A stretch of 64,000 nt of DNA from Kineococcus sp. NBC_00420 (GCF_036021035.1 NZ_CP107930.1:4278001-4342000); one strand, 5' to 3'. Positions 54,200 to 63,540 are shown, numbered from the stretch's first letter. The notes: generated by a model not told the origin, from the sequence alone. Program-made: numbers and translations.

Positions 54200-55044
54200 G
54201 GCCGGACCAGGTCGCCGTAGGAGTCGGGGCGACGGTCGCGGTAGAACTGCCAGTCGGTGCGGGCCGTGCGGATGAGGTCCATGTCGAGGTCGCGGATCAG
54301 CAGTTCCGGGTTCTCGCTGCCGGCCTTCTCGCCCACGAAGTTCCCCATCGGGTCGGCGATGTAGCTGGTCCCGTAGAACGGCACCGCGTCGTCCCCGAAC
54401 TCGCCGGTCTCGGTCCCGACCCGGTTCGGGACGGCGACGAAGTACCCGTTGGCGGCGGCCGCGGTGGGCTGCTCGAGTTCCCAGAGCCGGTTGGACAGCG
54501 AGGGTTTGGAGGCGTTGGGGTTGAAGACGATCTCGGCGCCGGCCAGACCCAGGGCTCGCCAGCCCTCGGGGAAGTGCCGGTCGTAGCAGATGTAGACCCC
54601 GACCTTGCCGACGGAGGTCTCGAAGACGGGGTAGCCCAGGTTGCCGGGGCGGAAGTAGAACTTCTCCCAGAACCGGTCCAGGTGCGGGATGTGGTGCTTG
54701 CGGTACTTGCCGAGGTACTTTCCGTCGGAGTCGACGACTGCCGCGGTGTTGTAGAGGACGCCGGGTTGTTCCTCCTCGTAGACGGGCAGGACCATCACGA
54801 GGCCGAGTTCCGCGGCCAGCGCCTGGAACCGCTTGACCGTGGGGCCCGGGACGGACTCGGCGTAGGCGTAGTACTTGCTGTCCTGGGTGATCCCGAAGTA
54901 CGGACCGTAGAAGAGTTCCTGGAAGCACACGATCTGCGCACCGGCGTCGGCGGCCTGGCGCGCGTACTCCTCGTGCGCCTCGATCATGCTCTCCTTGTCG
55001 CCGGTCCAGGCGGCCTGGACCAGTGCGACGCGCAGCGTCGTCAT
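54196..55044 (-). CDS. Beta-ureidopropionase / nitrilase-superfamily amidase
   Basis: A 282-residue nitrilase-fold enzyme with the catalytic triad in CFQELFYGPYF (Glu), YRKHHIPHLDRFWEKFYF (Lys) and GVYICYDRHFPE (Cys). The FWEKFYFRPGNLGYPVF insert is typical of N-carbamoyl-beta-alanine and N-carbamoyl-amino-acid hydrolases. With the hydantoinase it degrades dihydropyrimidines to beta-amino acids, CO2 and ammonia. AAGGAG precedes the ATG by nine bases. First gene of the operon. Confidence 0.9.
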   Translation of the reverse strand: MTTLRVALVQAAWTGDKESMIEAHEEYARQAADAGAQIVCFQELFYGPYFGITQDSKYYAYAESVPGPTVKRFQALAAELGLVMVLPVYEEEQPGVLYNTAAVVDSDGKYLGKYRKHHIPHLDRFWEKFYFRPGNLGYPVFETSVGKVGVYICYDRHFPEGWRALGLAGAEIVFNPNASKPSLSNRLWELEQPTAAAANGYFVAVPNRVGTETGEFGDDAVPFYGTSYIADPMGNFVGEKAGSENPELLIRDLDMDLIRTARTDWQFYRDRRPDSYGDLVRP

Positions 55045-55085
55045 GGCACCGCTCCTTCTGCTCGAGGGGGAACGTCCGGGTTCTG

Positions 55086-55153
55086 AGGATTCCCCTCCGG
55101 GCCGACGTGCACAAGAACGCCGGGACACGGGTTCACCTCGCTAGGGTGTGCAC
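55086..55153. promoter_or_regulatory. Divergent promoters and paired GTGCAC sites
   Basis: On the minus strand TTGTGC (55114-55109) and AATCCT (55091-55086) are 17 bases apart for the pyrimidine operon. On the plus strand TAGGGT (55142-55147) is six bases before the pucR ATG. Two GTGCAC palindromes lie at 55107-55112, on the operon's -35, and 55148-55153, at the pucR start, 41 bases apart (about four helical turns). A dimeric regulator could loop between them. Confidence 0.5.
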
Positions 55154-56335
55154 ATGCACAGCACCGGAAACGCGGCCGAAACGGCGGCCGTGCGCTCGGT
55201 CCTGCTGGAACTGCTCGGCGACGTCGACGCGCTGGCCGAACGCTTCGTCACCCAGCTGATGGAGGTCGTGCCCTACGCCGACGGCGCCGTCGAGCGTGCC
55301 CGGCTCCTCGACGACGGGGTCAACACCTACGAACGGGTGCTGCGCCGGCTCGTGGACCTGCCCGTCCCGGACCGCCTGGTGGAGCTCTCCCGCGCGGTGG
55401 GCCGGCACCGGGCGCAGATCGACGTCCCGCTCTCGGCCGTCACCACCGGGACGCGGTTGCACTTCCGGGTCGTGTGGGAGGAACTCGCCGACCGGTTGAC
55501 GTCCGAGGCGCTGGTCGCCGCGGTCACGTTGCCGGTGCAGTTGTGGCAGGCCGTCGAGGAGCACTCCAACGACGTCCAGATCGGCTACCACGAGGCGGCG
55601 ACCGCCCTGGCCTACGAACGCGACCGGGACCGCCGACGCATCGTCGAGGCCTTCCTGGACTCCGACGGTGAGGACGGGGACCTGCTGGCCCGGGCAGCCG
55701 CGGTGCTGGGCGCCGGGGTCGGTGACGACGTCTTCTGCGCGTTCGTGCCCTCCCGCACGGCCGTGGCCGGGCTCGTCGGGAACTCCGCCGGTGTGCGACT
55801 GCACGAGTGGCGCGGCGGGACCGTCGTCCTGGCGACGCGGCCCCGGGGGACCTGGCCCGCCGACGAGGTCGCGGCGGGACGGGCCGCCGTCCCCGCGGTG
55901 CTGCGTTCGGTGCCCTGCGGGGTCGGTCCGCTGGCGCGTGGACTGGCTCGCCTGCCGCGGGCGGTCCGGGTGGCCCAGCAGGTCGCGGGGGCGCTGCCGG
56001 CGGGGGCGACCGGACCGGTGCGCCCTGCGGACAACGCGCTGGCCGTCGCGGCCCGCGCGCTGGGGGCGATCCGCGACGACCTGGCCGACGACGTGCTGCA
56101 CGACCTGCTCGCCCTCACCCCACCCGAGCGCGACCGGCTGCTGGAGACCCTCGACACCTTCACCGCGACGGGTTCCGTCGCGGTGACGGCGGAGCGGACG
56201 TTCTGCCACCGCAACACCGTGCTGAACCGGCTCCGGCGCATCACCGAGTGCACGGGACTCGACGTGACCGTGCCCGACCAGGCGGTCGTCCTGCTGCTCG
56301 CCCTCACCGCCTGGCGGCAGCGCACGGGTGGCTGA
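55154..56335 (+). CDS. PucR-family regulator of the pyrimidine operon
   Basis: A 393-residue regulator. The C-terminal PucR helix-turn-helix FCHRNTVLNRLRRITECTGLDV is clear; the N-terminal part is a helical sensory region (LDDGVNTYERVLRRLVDLP) of the type seen in PucR/CdaR proteins. It probably activates or represses the divergent ureidopropionase-hydantoinase operon. ATG at 55154 is chosen because TAGGGT lies six bases upstream, so leaderless; GTG at 55148 is the alternative. Confidence 0.85.
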   Translation: MHSTGNAAETAAVRSVLLELLGDVDALAERFVTQLMEVVPYADGAVERARLLDDGVNTYERVLRRLVDLPVPDRLVELSRAVGRHRAQIDVPLSAVTTGTRLHFRVVWEELADRLTSEALVAAVTLPVQLWQAVEEHSNDVQIGYHEAATALAYERDRDRRRIVEAFLDSDGEDGDLLARAAAVLGAGVGDDVFCAFVPSRTAVAGLVGNSAGVRLHEWRGGTVVLATRPRGTWPADEVAAGRAAVPAVLRSVPCGVGPLARGLARLPRAVRVAQQVAGALPAGATGPVRPADNALAVAARALGAIRDDLADDVLHDLLALTPPERDRLLETLDTFTATGSVAVTAERTFCHRNTVLNRLRRITECTGLDVTVPDQAVVLLLALTAWRQRTGG

Positions 56336-56371
56336 CCCGCGCGCCGGGCCGGGCGGTTCGTCGGGGGAGGG

Positions 56372-57592
56372 TCACGCCATCGAGAACAACCGGTCGGTGA
56401 GGAACGTACCGATCCGCCCGATGGCGCTCTCCAGGTCCTCGACCCGGGGGAGGGTGACGATCCGGAAGTGGTCGGGTTTCGGCCAGTTGAACCCGGTACC
56501 CTGCACGACGAGGACGTGCTGGGACTCCAGCAGGTCCACGATGAGCTGGTAGTCGTCCTTCACCTCGTGGACCTCCGGGTCGAGGCGGGGGAAGCAGTAG
56601 AGCGCGCCGCGGGGTTTCACGCAGCTCACCCCGGGGATCTCGTTGAGGAGTTCCCACGTGCGGTGCGCCTGCTCGGCGAGGCGACCACCGGGCAGGACGA
56701 GGTCGTTGATCGACTGGTGCCCGGACAGCGCGGCCTGCACGACGTACTGCGCGGGGACGTTGGCGCACAGGCGCATGTTGGCCAGCAGGTCGAGTCCCTC
56801 GATGAAACCCCGTGCGTGCCGCTTGGGTCCCGACAGGTACATCCAGCCGGACCGGAAACCCGCGACCCGGTACGCCTTGGACAACCCGTTGAACGTGATG
56901 CACAGCAGGTCGGGGGCGAGCGAGGCCGTCGAGACGTGCACGGCGTCGTCGTAGAGGATCTTGTCGTAGATCTCGTCGGAGAGGACGAGCAGGCCGAACT
57001 CGCGGGCCACCTGCAGCATCCCCTCGAGGACGGGTCGCCCGTACACCGCGCCGGTGGGGTTGTTCGGGTTGATGACGACGAGGGCCTTGGTGTGGGGGGT
57101 GACCTGCGCGCGCAGGTGGTCGAGGTCGGGTTCCCAGCCGGCCGACTCGTCGCAGAGGTAGTGCACGGCGCGACCGCCGGCGAGGCTGACCGCCGCCGTC
57201 CACAGCGGGTAGTCGGGGGCGGGGACGAGGACCTCGTCGCCGTCGTTGAGCAGCGCCTGCATCACCATGACGATGAGTTCGCTGACCCCGTTGCCCATGT
57301 AGACGTCACCGACGCCGACGTTCGGGACGCCCTTGAGCTGGCTGGACTGGACGACCGCGCGGCGGGCCGAGGGGATGCCCTTGCTGTCGCTGTAGCCCTG
57401 CGCGACGGGCAGGTTGGCGATCATGTCCTGGAGCAGTTCGTCGGGAGCCTCGAACCCGAACGGGGCCGGGTTGCCGATGTTCAGCTTGAGGATCCGGTGT
57501 CCGGCGTCCTCGAGCTGCTGCGCGCGGCTGAGGGCCGGCCCGCGCACGTCGTAGAGGACGTTCGCGAGTTTGTCGGACTGCTCGAAGTTCAT
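56372..57592 (-). CDS. Fold-type I aminotransferase, AlaA-like
   Basis: A 406-residue PLP enzyme. LKLNIGNPAPFGFEAPDELL, VINPNNPTGAVYG, LVLSDEIYDKILYD and FNGLSKAYRVAGFRSGWM, with the PLP lysine in SKAYR, are the alanine/valine-pyruvate transaminase pattern. It probably moves amino groups between alanine and glutamate. ATG at 57592 is used; an ATG at 57631 would add 13 residues. The EamA gene lies upstream on the same strand, 56 bases away. Confidence 0.9.
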   Translation of the reverse strand: MNFEQSDKLANVLYDVRGPALSRAQQLEDAGHRILKLNIGNPAPFGFEAPDELLQDMIANLPVAQGYSDSKGIPSARRAVVQSSQLKGVPNVGVGDVYMGNGVSELIVMVMQALLNDGDEVLVPAPDYPLWTAAVSLAGGRAVHYLCDESAGWEPDLDHLRAQVTPHTKALVVINPNNPTGAVYGRPVLEGMLQVAREFGLLVLSDEIYDKILYDDAVHVSTASLAPDLLCITFNGLSKAYRVAGFRSGWMYLSGPKRHARGFIEGLDLLANMRLCANVPAQYVVQAALSGHQSINDLVLPGGRLAEQAHRTWELLNEIPGVSCVKPRGALYCFPRLDPEVHEVKDDYQLIVDLLESQHVLVVQGTGFNWPKPDHFRIVTLPRVEDLESAIGRIGTFLTDRLFSMA

Positions 57593-57648
57593 CGTCGCGC
57601 CTGTTCTGGGTTCCGTGGACGGGTCGGTCATCGGCTCGTGACAGCTTG

Positions 57649-58575
57649 TCACGATCGGGTCCGCGAGCGGACGGCGAGGGCGGCGGACCCGATGACGAGG
57701 AGTCCGCCCACGGCCGTCGTCGCGGTCAGGGGTTCCCCGAGCAGCAGAGCCGCCCAGGTGATGGTCAGGACGGGTTGCACCAGTTGCACCTGGCTGACCC
57801 GGGTCATCGGGCCGATGCCCAGACCGCGGTACCAGGCGAAGAACCCGAGGAACGTGCTCACCACGGCGAGGTAGCCGAAGGCGGCCCACTGCCCGGCCGT
57901 GGCGGCCGGGGGAGTGCTCACCGCGGAGACGAGGGTCAGCGCGAGCATCGCCGGTGAGGCCAGCACGAGGGCCCAGGAGATCGTCTGCCACGACCCGAGT
58001 TCCCGCGCCAGCAGCCCGCCCTCGGCGTAGCCGATCGCCGCGGCCGCGACGGCCCCCAGGAGGAGCAGGTCGGCGGCGTGGTGCAACCCGCCTGCCCCAC
58101 CCCCCTGCACGGCCGCGAAGGCGACGGCGGCGCCCGCTCCGATCGCCGCGGTGACCCAGAAGGTCGTCGGCGGTCGCTCGCCGGTGCGCAGGACGGCCGT
58201 CACCGCGGTCGCGGCCGGCAGCACGGCGATGACCACGGCACCGTGGACGGCGGGGGTGCTCGTCAGGGCGAAGGAGGTGAGCAACGGGAACCCGGCCACC
58301 ACCCCGCCCGCGACGACCGCGAGGCGCAGCCACTGCCGGGAGGTCGGGCGCGCGGCCCGGGTCACCCGCAGGGCCAGGGCGGCGAGCACCGCCGCCACGA
58401 CGGCGCGCCCGGAACCGATGAACAACGGGGCCAGCCCGCCCACCGCGATGCGGGTGAGGGGGACGGTGAAGGAGAAGGCGAGCACGCCGAGGCTGCCCCA
58501 GAGCAGTCCACCGGCGGCCGGCGCAGGCGGTAACACCTGGCGCGAAACCTCGATAGCGTTACTCTGCCTGCTCAT
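57649..58575 (-). CDS. EamA/DMT-family exporter
   Basis: A 308-residue protein with ten membrane helices in two EamA repeats (LLWGSLGVLAFSFTVPLTRIAVGGLAP and ...GYAEGGLLARELGSWQTISWALVLASPAML). It probably exports an amino acid or other metabolite. Its ATG shares two bases with the ATG of the divergent MocR gene (CATG at 58573-58576). MocR regulators often control an adjacent EamA exporter, which fits. A 17-base palindrome, CGTGACAGCTTGTCACG (57637-57653), covers its stop. Confidence 0.85.
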   Translation of the reverse strand: MSRQSNAIEVSRQVLPPAPAAGGLLWGSLGVLAFSFTVPLTRIAVGGLAPLFIGSGRAVVAAVLAALALRVTRAARPTSRQWLRLAVVAGGVVAGFPLLTSFALTSTPAVHGAVVIAVLPAATAVTAVLRTGERPPTTFWVTAAIGAGAAVAFAAVQGGGAGGLHHAADLLLLGAVAAAAIGYAEGGLLARELGSWQTISWALVLASPAMLALTLVSAVSTPPAATAGQWAAFGYLAVVSTFLGFFAWYRGLGIGPMTRVSQVQLVQPVLTITWAALLLGEPLTATTAVGGLLVIGSAALAVRSRTRS

Positions 58576-58588
58576 GGTCGACGATAGC
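58551..58588. promoter_or_regulatory. Direct CGATAGC repeats at the EamA/MocR divergent start
   Basis: CGATAGC occurs at 58551-58557 and 58582-58588, 31 bases apart (about three helical turns) in the same orientation, on either side of the overlapping divergent start codons. MocR proteins of the GabR/PdxR type bind direct repeats. TACTCT (58560-58565) is eight bases before the MocR ATG. Confidence 0.6.
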
Positions 58589-59986
58589 ACCGTCACGGTG
58601 GCCGACAGCCTGCGCGCGTGGGTGGTGACGGCCTCACCCGGATCGCGGCTGCCGTCGAACCGTGAGCTCGTCGCACGGTTCGGGGTGAGCCCCGTGACCG
58701 TCCAGAAGGCGTTCCGGCGGTTGACCACCGCCGGCCTCATCGAGACCCGGCCGGGGGTCGGCACCTTCGTCCGGGCCCGACCCGCCGTGCGGCCGGCGGA
58801 CTACGGCTGGCAGACGGCGGCCCTGCGGGCTCCGCACACCCGACCGCCGGCCGTGTCGGCGCCGATGCGCTCGGCCGACCCGGACGCCATCGCCCTGCAC
58901 TCCGGGTACCCGGCCCGCGACCTGCTGCCGGAACGGCTGTTGCGCAACGCCTTCGCCCGGGTGGGCCGGAGCGAGTCGGGGTGGACGCGGTCGTCGGTGG
59001 CGGGTGACCCCGACCTGCGGTCCTGGTTCGCCGGTGAGCTCGCGGCGGTCACCCCGGCCGGGACCACCCCGCCCGCGGCGCGCGACGTCGTCGTCCTGCC
59101 GGGAACCCAGAGCGGGCTCAGCTCGGTGTTCCGGGCGCTCGTGGGTTCCGGGCACCCGGTGCTGGTGGAGTCCCCGACCTACTGGGGTGCCCTGCTGGCC
59201 GCGGCCCAGGCGGGGGTGGACGTCGTCCCGGTCCGGGGTGGCCCCGACGGGCCGGACCCGGCCGACCTGGCCCGCGCCTTCACCGAGACCGGTGCCCGCG
59301 CGTTCTACGCCCAGCCCACGTTCGCGAACCCCACCGGAGCGCGGTGGAGCGCGGAACGGGCCGACCAGGTCCTCGACGTGGTGCGCGCCCACGACGCCTT
59401 CCTCGTCGAGGACGACTGGGCGCACGACTTCGCCGTCGAGGGTGAGGTGTCGCCGGTCGCCGCCCGGGACGACGCGGGTCACGTCGTCTACCTGCGGTCG
59501 CTGACCAAGAGCGTGTCGCCGGCCGTGCGGGTGGGAGCGCTGGTGGCCCGCGGACCGGCCCGCGAACGCATCCTCACCGACCGCCTCGCCGAGTCGGTCT
59601 ACGTCAGCGCCGTCCTGCAGGCCGTGGCCCTGGAGGTCGTGACGGCTCCCGGCTGGCGCACCCACCTGCGGACGATGCGGGGGAACCTGCGGGCTCGTCG
59701 GGACCTGATGGTCGAGGAACTGCAGCGCCGGGTCCCCTCGGCGCACCTGGCGCTGGTCCCCGCCGGTGGCCTCAACCTGTGGGCCCGCCTGCCCGAGGGC
59801 ACCGACGTCCAGCGCCTGGTGCGCGAGTGCGAAGCGGAGGGCGTGGTGGTCGCGGCGGGCGACGAGTGGTTCCCCGCCGAACCGTCGGGCCCGTTCGTGC
59901 GGGTGAACTACTCCGGACCGGAACCGGAGCGGTTCGGCGAGGGTCTCGCGATCCTCGGGCGGGTGCTGGCCCGGCAGGAGGGGTGA
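58574..59986 (+). CDS. MocR-family regulator (GntR domain fused to aminotransferase)
   Basis: A 470-residue fusion. The N-terminal GntR winged helix SRLPSNRELVARFGVSPVTVQKAFRRLTTAGLIETRPGVGTFV is followed by a linker and a fold-type I aminotransferase domain with YLRSLTKSVSPAVRVGALV (PLP lysine). Such proteins sense PLP adducts of an amino compound. It is divergent from the EamA exporter with overlapping start codons, so it probably controls that exporter and itself. Start at ATG 58574; GTG at about 58598 is possible. Confidence 0.9.
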   Translation: MVDDSTVTVADSLRAWVVTASPGSRLPSNRELVARFGVSPVTVQKAFRRLTTAGLIETRPGVGTFVRARPAVRPADYGWQTAALRAPHTRPPAVSAPMRSADPDAIALHSGYPARDLLPERLLRNAFARVGRSESGWTRSSVAGDPDLRSWFAGELAAVTPAGTTPPAARDVVVLPGTQSGLSSVFRALVGSGHPVLVESPTYWGALLAAAQAGVDVVPVRGGPDGPDPADLARAFTETGARAFYAQPTFANPTGARWSAERADQVLDVVRAHDAFLVEDDWAHDFAVEGEVSPVAARDDAGHVVYLRSLTKSVSPAVRVGALVARGPARERILTDRLAESVYVSAVLQAVALEVVTAPGWRTHLRTMRGNLRARRDLMVEELQRRVPSAHLALVPAGGLNLWARLPEGTDVQRLVRECEAEGVVVAAGDEWFPAEPSGPFVRVNYSGPEPERFGEGLAILGRVLARQEG

Positions 59987-60030
59987 GGATCGTCCTTGCC
60001 CTCCCCGCGTGATCAGGAGAGGGTGGCCGG

Positions 60031-60600
60031 GTGCGACGCCTCACCTACCACGTCGGGACGACCCTCGACGGGTTCATCGCCGGGCCCGCGGGTGAGTTCG
60101 ACTTCTTCCCCGTCAGCGCGGACCACCTCGCGCAGATGGTCGCCGAGCACCCCGAGGTCCTGCCGAGCGCGGCGCGGCGGGCGATGGGGGTCGACGAGCT
60201 GCCCAACCTCCGCTTCGACACCGTCGTGATGGGCTGGGACACCTACCGTCCCGCACTGGAGGCGGGCATCGGCAGTCCCTACGCCCACCTGCGCCAGGTC
60301 GTCGCGTCCAGGACGCGCAGCCCGCAGGACCCGGCGGTGGAGGGCACCGCGGACGCGCTCGCGACCGTCCGGAGCCTGAAGGCCGAGGACGGTCTCGGGA
60401 TCTGGCTGGCCGGTGGTGGACGACTCGCCGGTGCCCTGGCCGAGGAGGTCGACGACCTGGTGCTCAAGGTGTACCCCGTGGTCGCCGGTGACGGGATCCG
60501 GGTCTTCTCCGGCGGGTTCTCCGTCCGGGCCTTCGACGCGACCGGCTCGCGCACGTTCGACAGCGGGGCGGTGGTCCTGTCCTACGCCAGGCAGCGCTGA
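60031..60600 (+). CDS. RibD C-terminal / dihydrofolate-reductase-like protein (second copy)
   Basis: A 189-residue DHFR-fold protein starting VRRLTYHVGTTLDGFIAGPAGEFDFFP, with TVVMGWDTYRPAL, IWLAGGGRLAGALAEEVDDLVLKVYPVVAGDG and a final VVLSYARQR. Probably an NADPH-dependent reductase of unknown substrate. It differs clearly from the first copy (13616-14179). GAGGGT is six bases before the GTG, and GGAGAGGG could also be a ribosome site. Confidence 0.85.
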   Translation: MRRLTYHVGTTLDGFIAGPAGEFDFFPVSADHLAQMVAEHPEVLPSAARRAMGVDELPNLRFDTVVMGWDTYRPALEAGIGSPYAHLRQVVASRTRSPQDPAVEGTADALATVRSLKAEDGLGIWLAGGGRLAGALAEEVDDLVLKVYPVVAGDGIRVFSGGFSVRAFDATGSRTFDSGAVVLSYARQR

Positions 60601-60623
60601 CCGCGGCCGGCCTCGGTGCCGGG

Positions 60624-61196
60624 GTGTTCCTCGTCGTCGAGGCCGCCCACCGGATCGCCTCGCGGCGGGGGTTCCCGGCGGGCGGGGGAGGAGGCGCGCC
60701 CGACGTCGTCCTCGTCCTCGGCTGCCCGTCCCGTCGTGACGGCTCGCTGCACCCCCTGCAGCGCTGGCGCACCGAGATCGCCGTCCGGACCGCACCCGCT
60801 GCGCGTCTGGTGTTCTCCGGTTTCGCGGGGGACCACGGTCGCAGCGAGGCCGCGGTGATGGCCGAGCACGCCCGGGACGACCTCGCCGTCCCGCCCGACC
60901 GGATCGTGCTCGAGACCGCCGCCCGCACCACCTGGGAGAACGTCGAGCTCACCCTGGGGGAGCTGCAGCGGGGTGGACGGGTGGCCATCGCCTCCTCCCC
61001 GCTGCACGCGTTGCGGGCCCGCCGCTACCTCCTGCAGCAGCGGCCGGACCTGGCGCTGCGGCTGGTGCCCGCGGCGGACTACCGCTTCGGTGAACGGTGG
61101 CGATGGAAGGCGCTGACCCTCCTCTACGACGTTCTGCGCTCGGTGTCGTTCCGGTTGCGCGTCGACCGAGCGGGTGAGACATCCGATGTCCACTGA
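60624..61196 (+). CDS. YdcF/DUF218 family protein
   Basis: A 190-residue protein. VVLVLGCPSRRDGSLHPLQRWRTEI, RLVFSGFAGD, SEAAVMAEHARDDLAVPPDRIVLETAARTTWENVELT and VAIASSPLHALRARR are the DUF218 pattern of YdcF/SanA-like proteins, which are linked to envelope function. The start GTG at 60624 is the first good codon; the short hydrophobic VFLVVEAAHRIA may be the remainder of a membrane helix. It follows the RibD-like gene by 23 bases. Confidence 0.8.
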   Translation: MFLVVEAAHRIASRRGFPAGGGGGAPDVVLVLGCPSRRDGSLHPLQRWRTEIAVRTAPAARLVFSGFAGDHGRSEAAVMAEHARDDLAVPPDRIVLETAARTTWENVELTLGELQRGGRVAIASSPLHALRARRYLLQQRPDLALRLVPAADYRFGERWRWKALTLLYDVLRSVSFRLRVDRAGETSDVH

Positions 61197-61265
61197 CAAA
61201 TGCCGGGAAGAAGAGTGCCTTGACACGGCAAGACGCCGAGGGGAGGCTTCAGACATCCGAGGTCT
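61177..61265 (+). promoter_or_regulatory. Promoter and twin AGACATCCG operators of the fucose operon
   Basis: TTGACA (61220-61225) is a perfect -35; GAGGCT (61243-61248) is 17 bases downstream. AGACATCCGAGGTCT (61251-61265) covers the expected transcript start, and AGACATCCGATGTC (61177-61190), containing the perfect GACAT-CCG-ATGTC palindrome, lies 30 bases above the -35. Same-orientation copies 74 bases apart suggest a repressor, probably GntR-type. The regulator gene is not in view. Confidence 0.6.
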
Positions 61266-61378
61266 GCCGCGCGACTCGGTGCGGTCCACGCCGCGGTGAC
61301 ACCGACGTCACCCACCCTGCGCGGTACCGCGTTGTCCGGCCCCGGCGGCCGCTGAACCACCAACGCACTAGGAGAACC

Positions 61379-62221
61379 ATGAAGATCATGCGCATCGGAG
61401 CACCGGGTTCGGAACGGCCCGTGGCCCTGCTCGGGGACGGCCGCCACGTGGACCTCTCCGAGGTGCTCGACCCGCGCACGGCGTGGACCGAGCAGGACCT
61501 CGACCGGGCCCGCGCGGCCCTCGCGGACGCCGCCCCGACCGACGTCGCGGGGGAGCGGGTGGGCAGCCCGATCCCCCGACCGGGCGCCGTCGTCTGCATC
61601 GGGCTGAACTACCGCGACCACGCGGCCGAGACCGGTGCGCAGGTGCCCGGAGAACCCGTCGTCTTCCTCAAGGTCCCCTCGACCGTGATCGGCCCCTTCG
61701 ACGAGGTCCTCGTCCCGCGGGGCAGCGTGAAGACCGACTACGAGGTGGAACTCGGGGTCGTCCTCGGCCGCCGGGTCCGCTACCTGGACTCCGCCGAGGA
61801 GGGGCTGGCCGCCGTCGCGGGCTACGTCGTGTCGCACGACGTCTCGGAACGGGAGTTCCAGCTCGAACGGGGCGGTACCTGGGACAAGGGGAAGAACTGC
61901 GAGACGTTCAACCCGCTCGGTCCGTGGTTCGTCACGGCCGACGAGGTGCCCGACCCGACGTCGCTGGGCCTGCGGTGCTGGGTCGACGGTGAACTCCGCC
62001 AGGACGGCACGACGAAGGACCTGGTGTTCGGGATCGGTGAGCTCGTCCGCTACCTCAGCCGGTTCATGGTGCTCGAGGCGGGGGACGTCATCAACACCGG
62101 GACCCCGGCGGGGGTGGCCCTGGGCCGGCCCGACCCCAAGCCGTACCTGCGGGCCGGGCAGGTCGTGGAGTGCGAGATCGACGGCCTCGGCCGCATGCGG
62201 CAGACGGTGGGGGCGGCCTGA
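61379..62221 (+). CDS. Fumarylacetoacetate hydrolase family protein, probable 2,4-diketo-3-deoxy-L-fuconate hydrolase
   Basis: A 280-residue FAH-fold enzyme. [14 protein letters not shown] opens the catalytic domain, [14 protein letters not shown] and [13 protein letters not shown] give the metal-binding glutamates, and [21 protein letters not shown] closes it. Its place before fuconate dehydratase and an SDR suggests it cleaves 2,4-diketo-3-deoxy-L-fuconate to pyruvate and lactate, the last step of non-phosphorylative L-fucose use. AGGAG precedes the ATG by six bases. Its stop overlaps the next start by one base (TGATG). Confidence 0.85.
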   Translation: MKIMRIGAPGSERPVALLGDGRHVDLSEVLDPRTAWTEQDLDRARAALADAAPTDVAGERVGSPIPRPGAVVCIGLNYRDHAAETGAQVPGEPVVFLKVPSTVIGPFDEVLVPRGSVKTDYEVELGVVLGRRVRYLDSAEEGLAAVAGYVVSHDVSEREFQLERGGTWDKGKNCETFNPLGPWFVTADEVPDPTSLGLRCWVDGELRQDGTTKDLVFGIGELVRYLSRFMVLEAGDVINTGTPAGVALGRPDPKPYLRAGQVVECEIDGLGRMRQTVGAA

Positions 62222-63540
62222 TGGCCCGGTTCACGACGTTCACGACCCACGACGTGCGGTTCCCGACCTCGCGCGACCTCGACGGCTCCGACGCGATGAA
62301 CCCCGACCCGGACTACTCCGCCGCCTACCTCGTCATCGGCACCGACGATGCCGACGGGCTGCAGGGGCACGGTTTCGCGTTCACCATCGGCCGCGGCAAC
62401 GACGTGCAGGTCGCGGCCATCGACGCCCTCGCCGGCCACCTCCTCGGCCGTGACGTCGACGCGGTGCTCGACGACATGGGCGCCACCTGGAAGTCCTTCG
62501 TCGACGACTCGCAGCTGCGCTGGCTGGGACCCGAGAAGGGCGTCATGCACATGGCGATCTCGGCGGTCGTCAACGCGCTCTGGGACCTGCGGGCCAAACG
62601 GGCCGGTCTGCCGTTGTGGGACCTGCTGGGGCGCATGTCCCCGGAGGAGCTCGTCGCGCTCGTCGACTTCCGCTACCTGACCGACGCGCTGACCCGCGAC
62701 GACGCGCTGCAGATCCTGCGCGCCGCGGAACCGGGGCGGGCCGCCCGCCGGGAGGAGCTGCTGAGCCGTGGTTTCCCCGCCTACACGACGACGCCCGGCT
62801 GGCTCGGCTACTCCGACGAGAAGCTCGTGCGGCTCGCCCACGAGGCCGTCGCGGAGGGTTTCACCCAGATCAAGCTGAAGGTCGGCGCGAACGTCGAGGA
62901 CGACGTGCGGAGGATGCGCATCGCGCGGGAGGCCGTCGGACCGGACGTGCGGATCGCCGTCGACGCCAACCAGCGCTGGGACGTCGGCCCCGCGATCGAG
63001 TGGATCGGAGCGCTCGCGCCGTTCGACCCGTGGTGGGTGGAGGAACCGACGAGCCCCGACGACGTCCTCGGCCACGCCGCGATCCGCCGGGCCGTGAGCC
63101 CCGTGAAGATCGCCACGGGTGAGCACGTGCAGAACCGGATCGTGTTCAAGCAGCTCCTCCAGGCCGGTTCCCTCGACGTGCTGCAGATCGACGCGGCCCG
63201 GGTCGCGGGGGTCAACGAGAACGTGGCGATCCTGCTGCTCGCCGCGAAGTTCGGCGTCCCGGTCTGCCCGCACGCGGGCGGCGTGGGGTTGTGCGAACTC
63301 GTGCAGCACCTGTCGATGTTCGACTTCGTCGCCGTCGCGGGCACCACGCAGGACCGGGTGATCGAGTACGTCGACCACCTGCACGAGCACTTCGTCGACC
63401 CCGTCGACGTCTCCGGCGGGTGCTACCACGCGCCGCGGAACCCGGGTTTCAGCGCAGAGATCCACCCGGGGACCCTGCAGCACTTCGCCTTCCCGGACGG
63501 CGCCGAGTGGCGCCCCGTCGCGACGGAGGTGCCGGCGTGA
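62221..63540 (+). CDS. L-fuconate dehydratase (enolase superfamily)
   Basis: A 439-residue enzyme. [28 protein letters not shown] is the fuconate dehydratase start, with catalytic [14 protein letters not shown] (KxK), [28 protein letters not shown] and [11 protein letters not shown] (His). It removes water from L-fuconate to give 2-keto-3-deoxy-L-fuconate. It is the middle of the FAH-dehydratase-SDR operon. The ATG is coupled to the FAH stop, and its own stop overlaps the SDR start (GTGA). Confidence 0.93.
   Translation: MARFTTFTTHDVRFPTSRDLDGSDAMNPDPDYSAAYLVIGTDDADGLQGHGFAFTIGRGNDVQVAAIDALAGHLLGRDVDAVLDDMGATWKSFVDDSQLRWLGPEKGVMHMAISAVVNALWDLRAKRAGLPLWDLLGRMSPEELVALVDFRYLTDALTRDDALQILRAAEPGRAARREELLSRGFPAYTTTPGWLGYSDEKLVRLAHEAVAEGFTQIKLKVGANVEDDVRRMRIAREAVGPDVRIAVDANQRWDVGPAIEWIGALAPFDPWWVEEPTSPDDVLGHAAIRRAVSPVKIATGEHVQNRIVFKQLLQAGSLDVLQIDAARVAGVNENVAILLLAAKFGVPVCPHAGGVGLCELVQHLSMFDFVAVAGTTQDRVIEYVDHLHEHFVDPVDVSGGCYHAPRNPGFSAEIHPGTLQHFAFPDGAEWRPVATEVPA

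Noticed and set aside
57637-57653. Palindrome CGTGACAGCTTGTCACG as a regulator site
   Set aside because: It lies across the EamA stop and the 5' side of the aminotransferase gene; it may be a site, but there is no further support.
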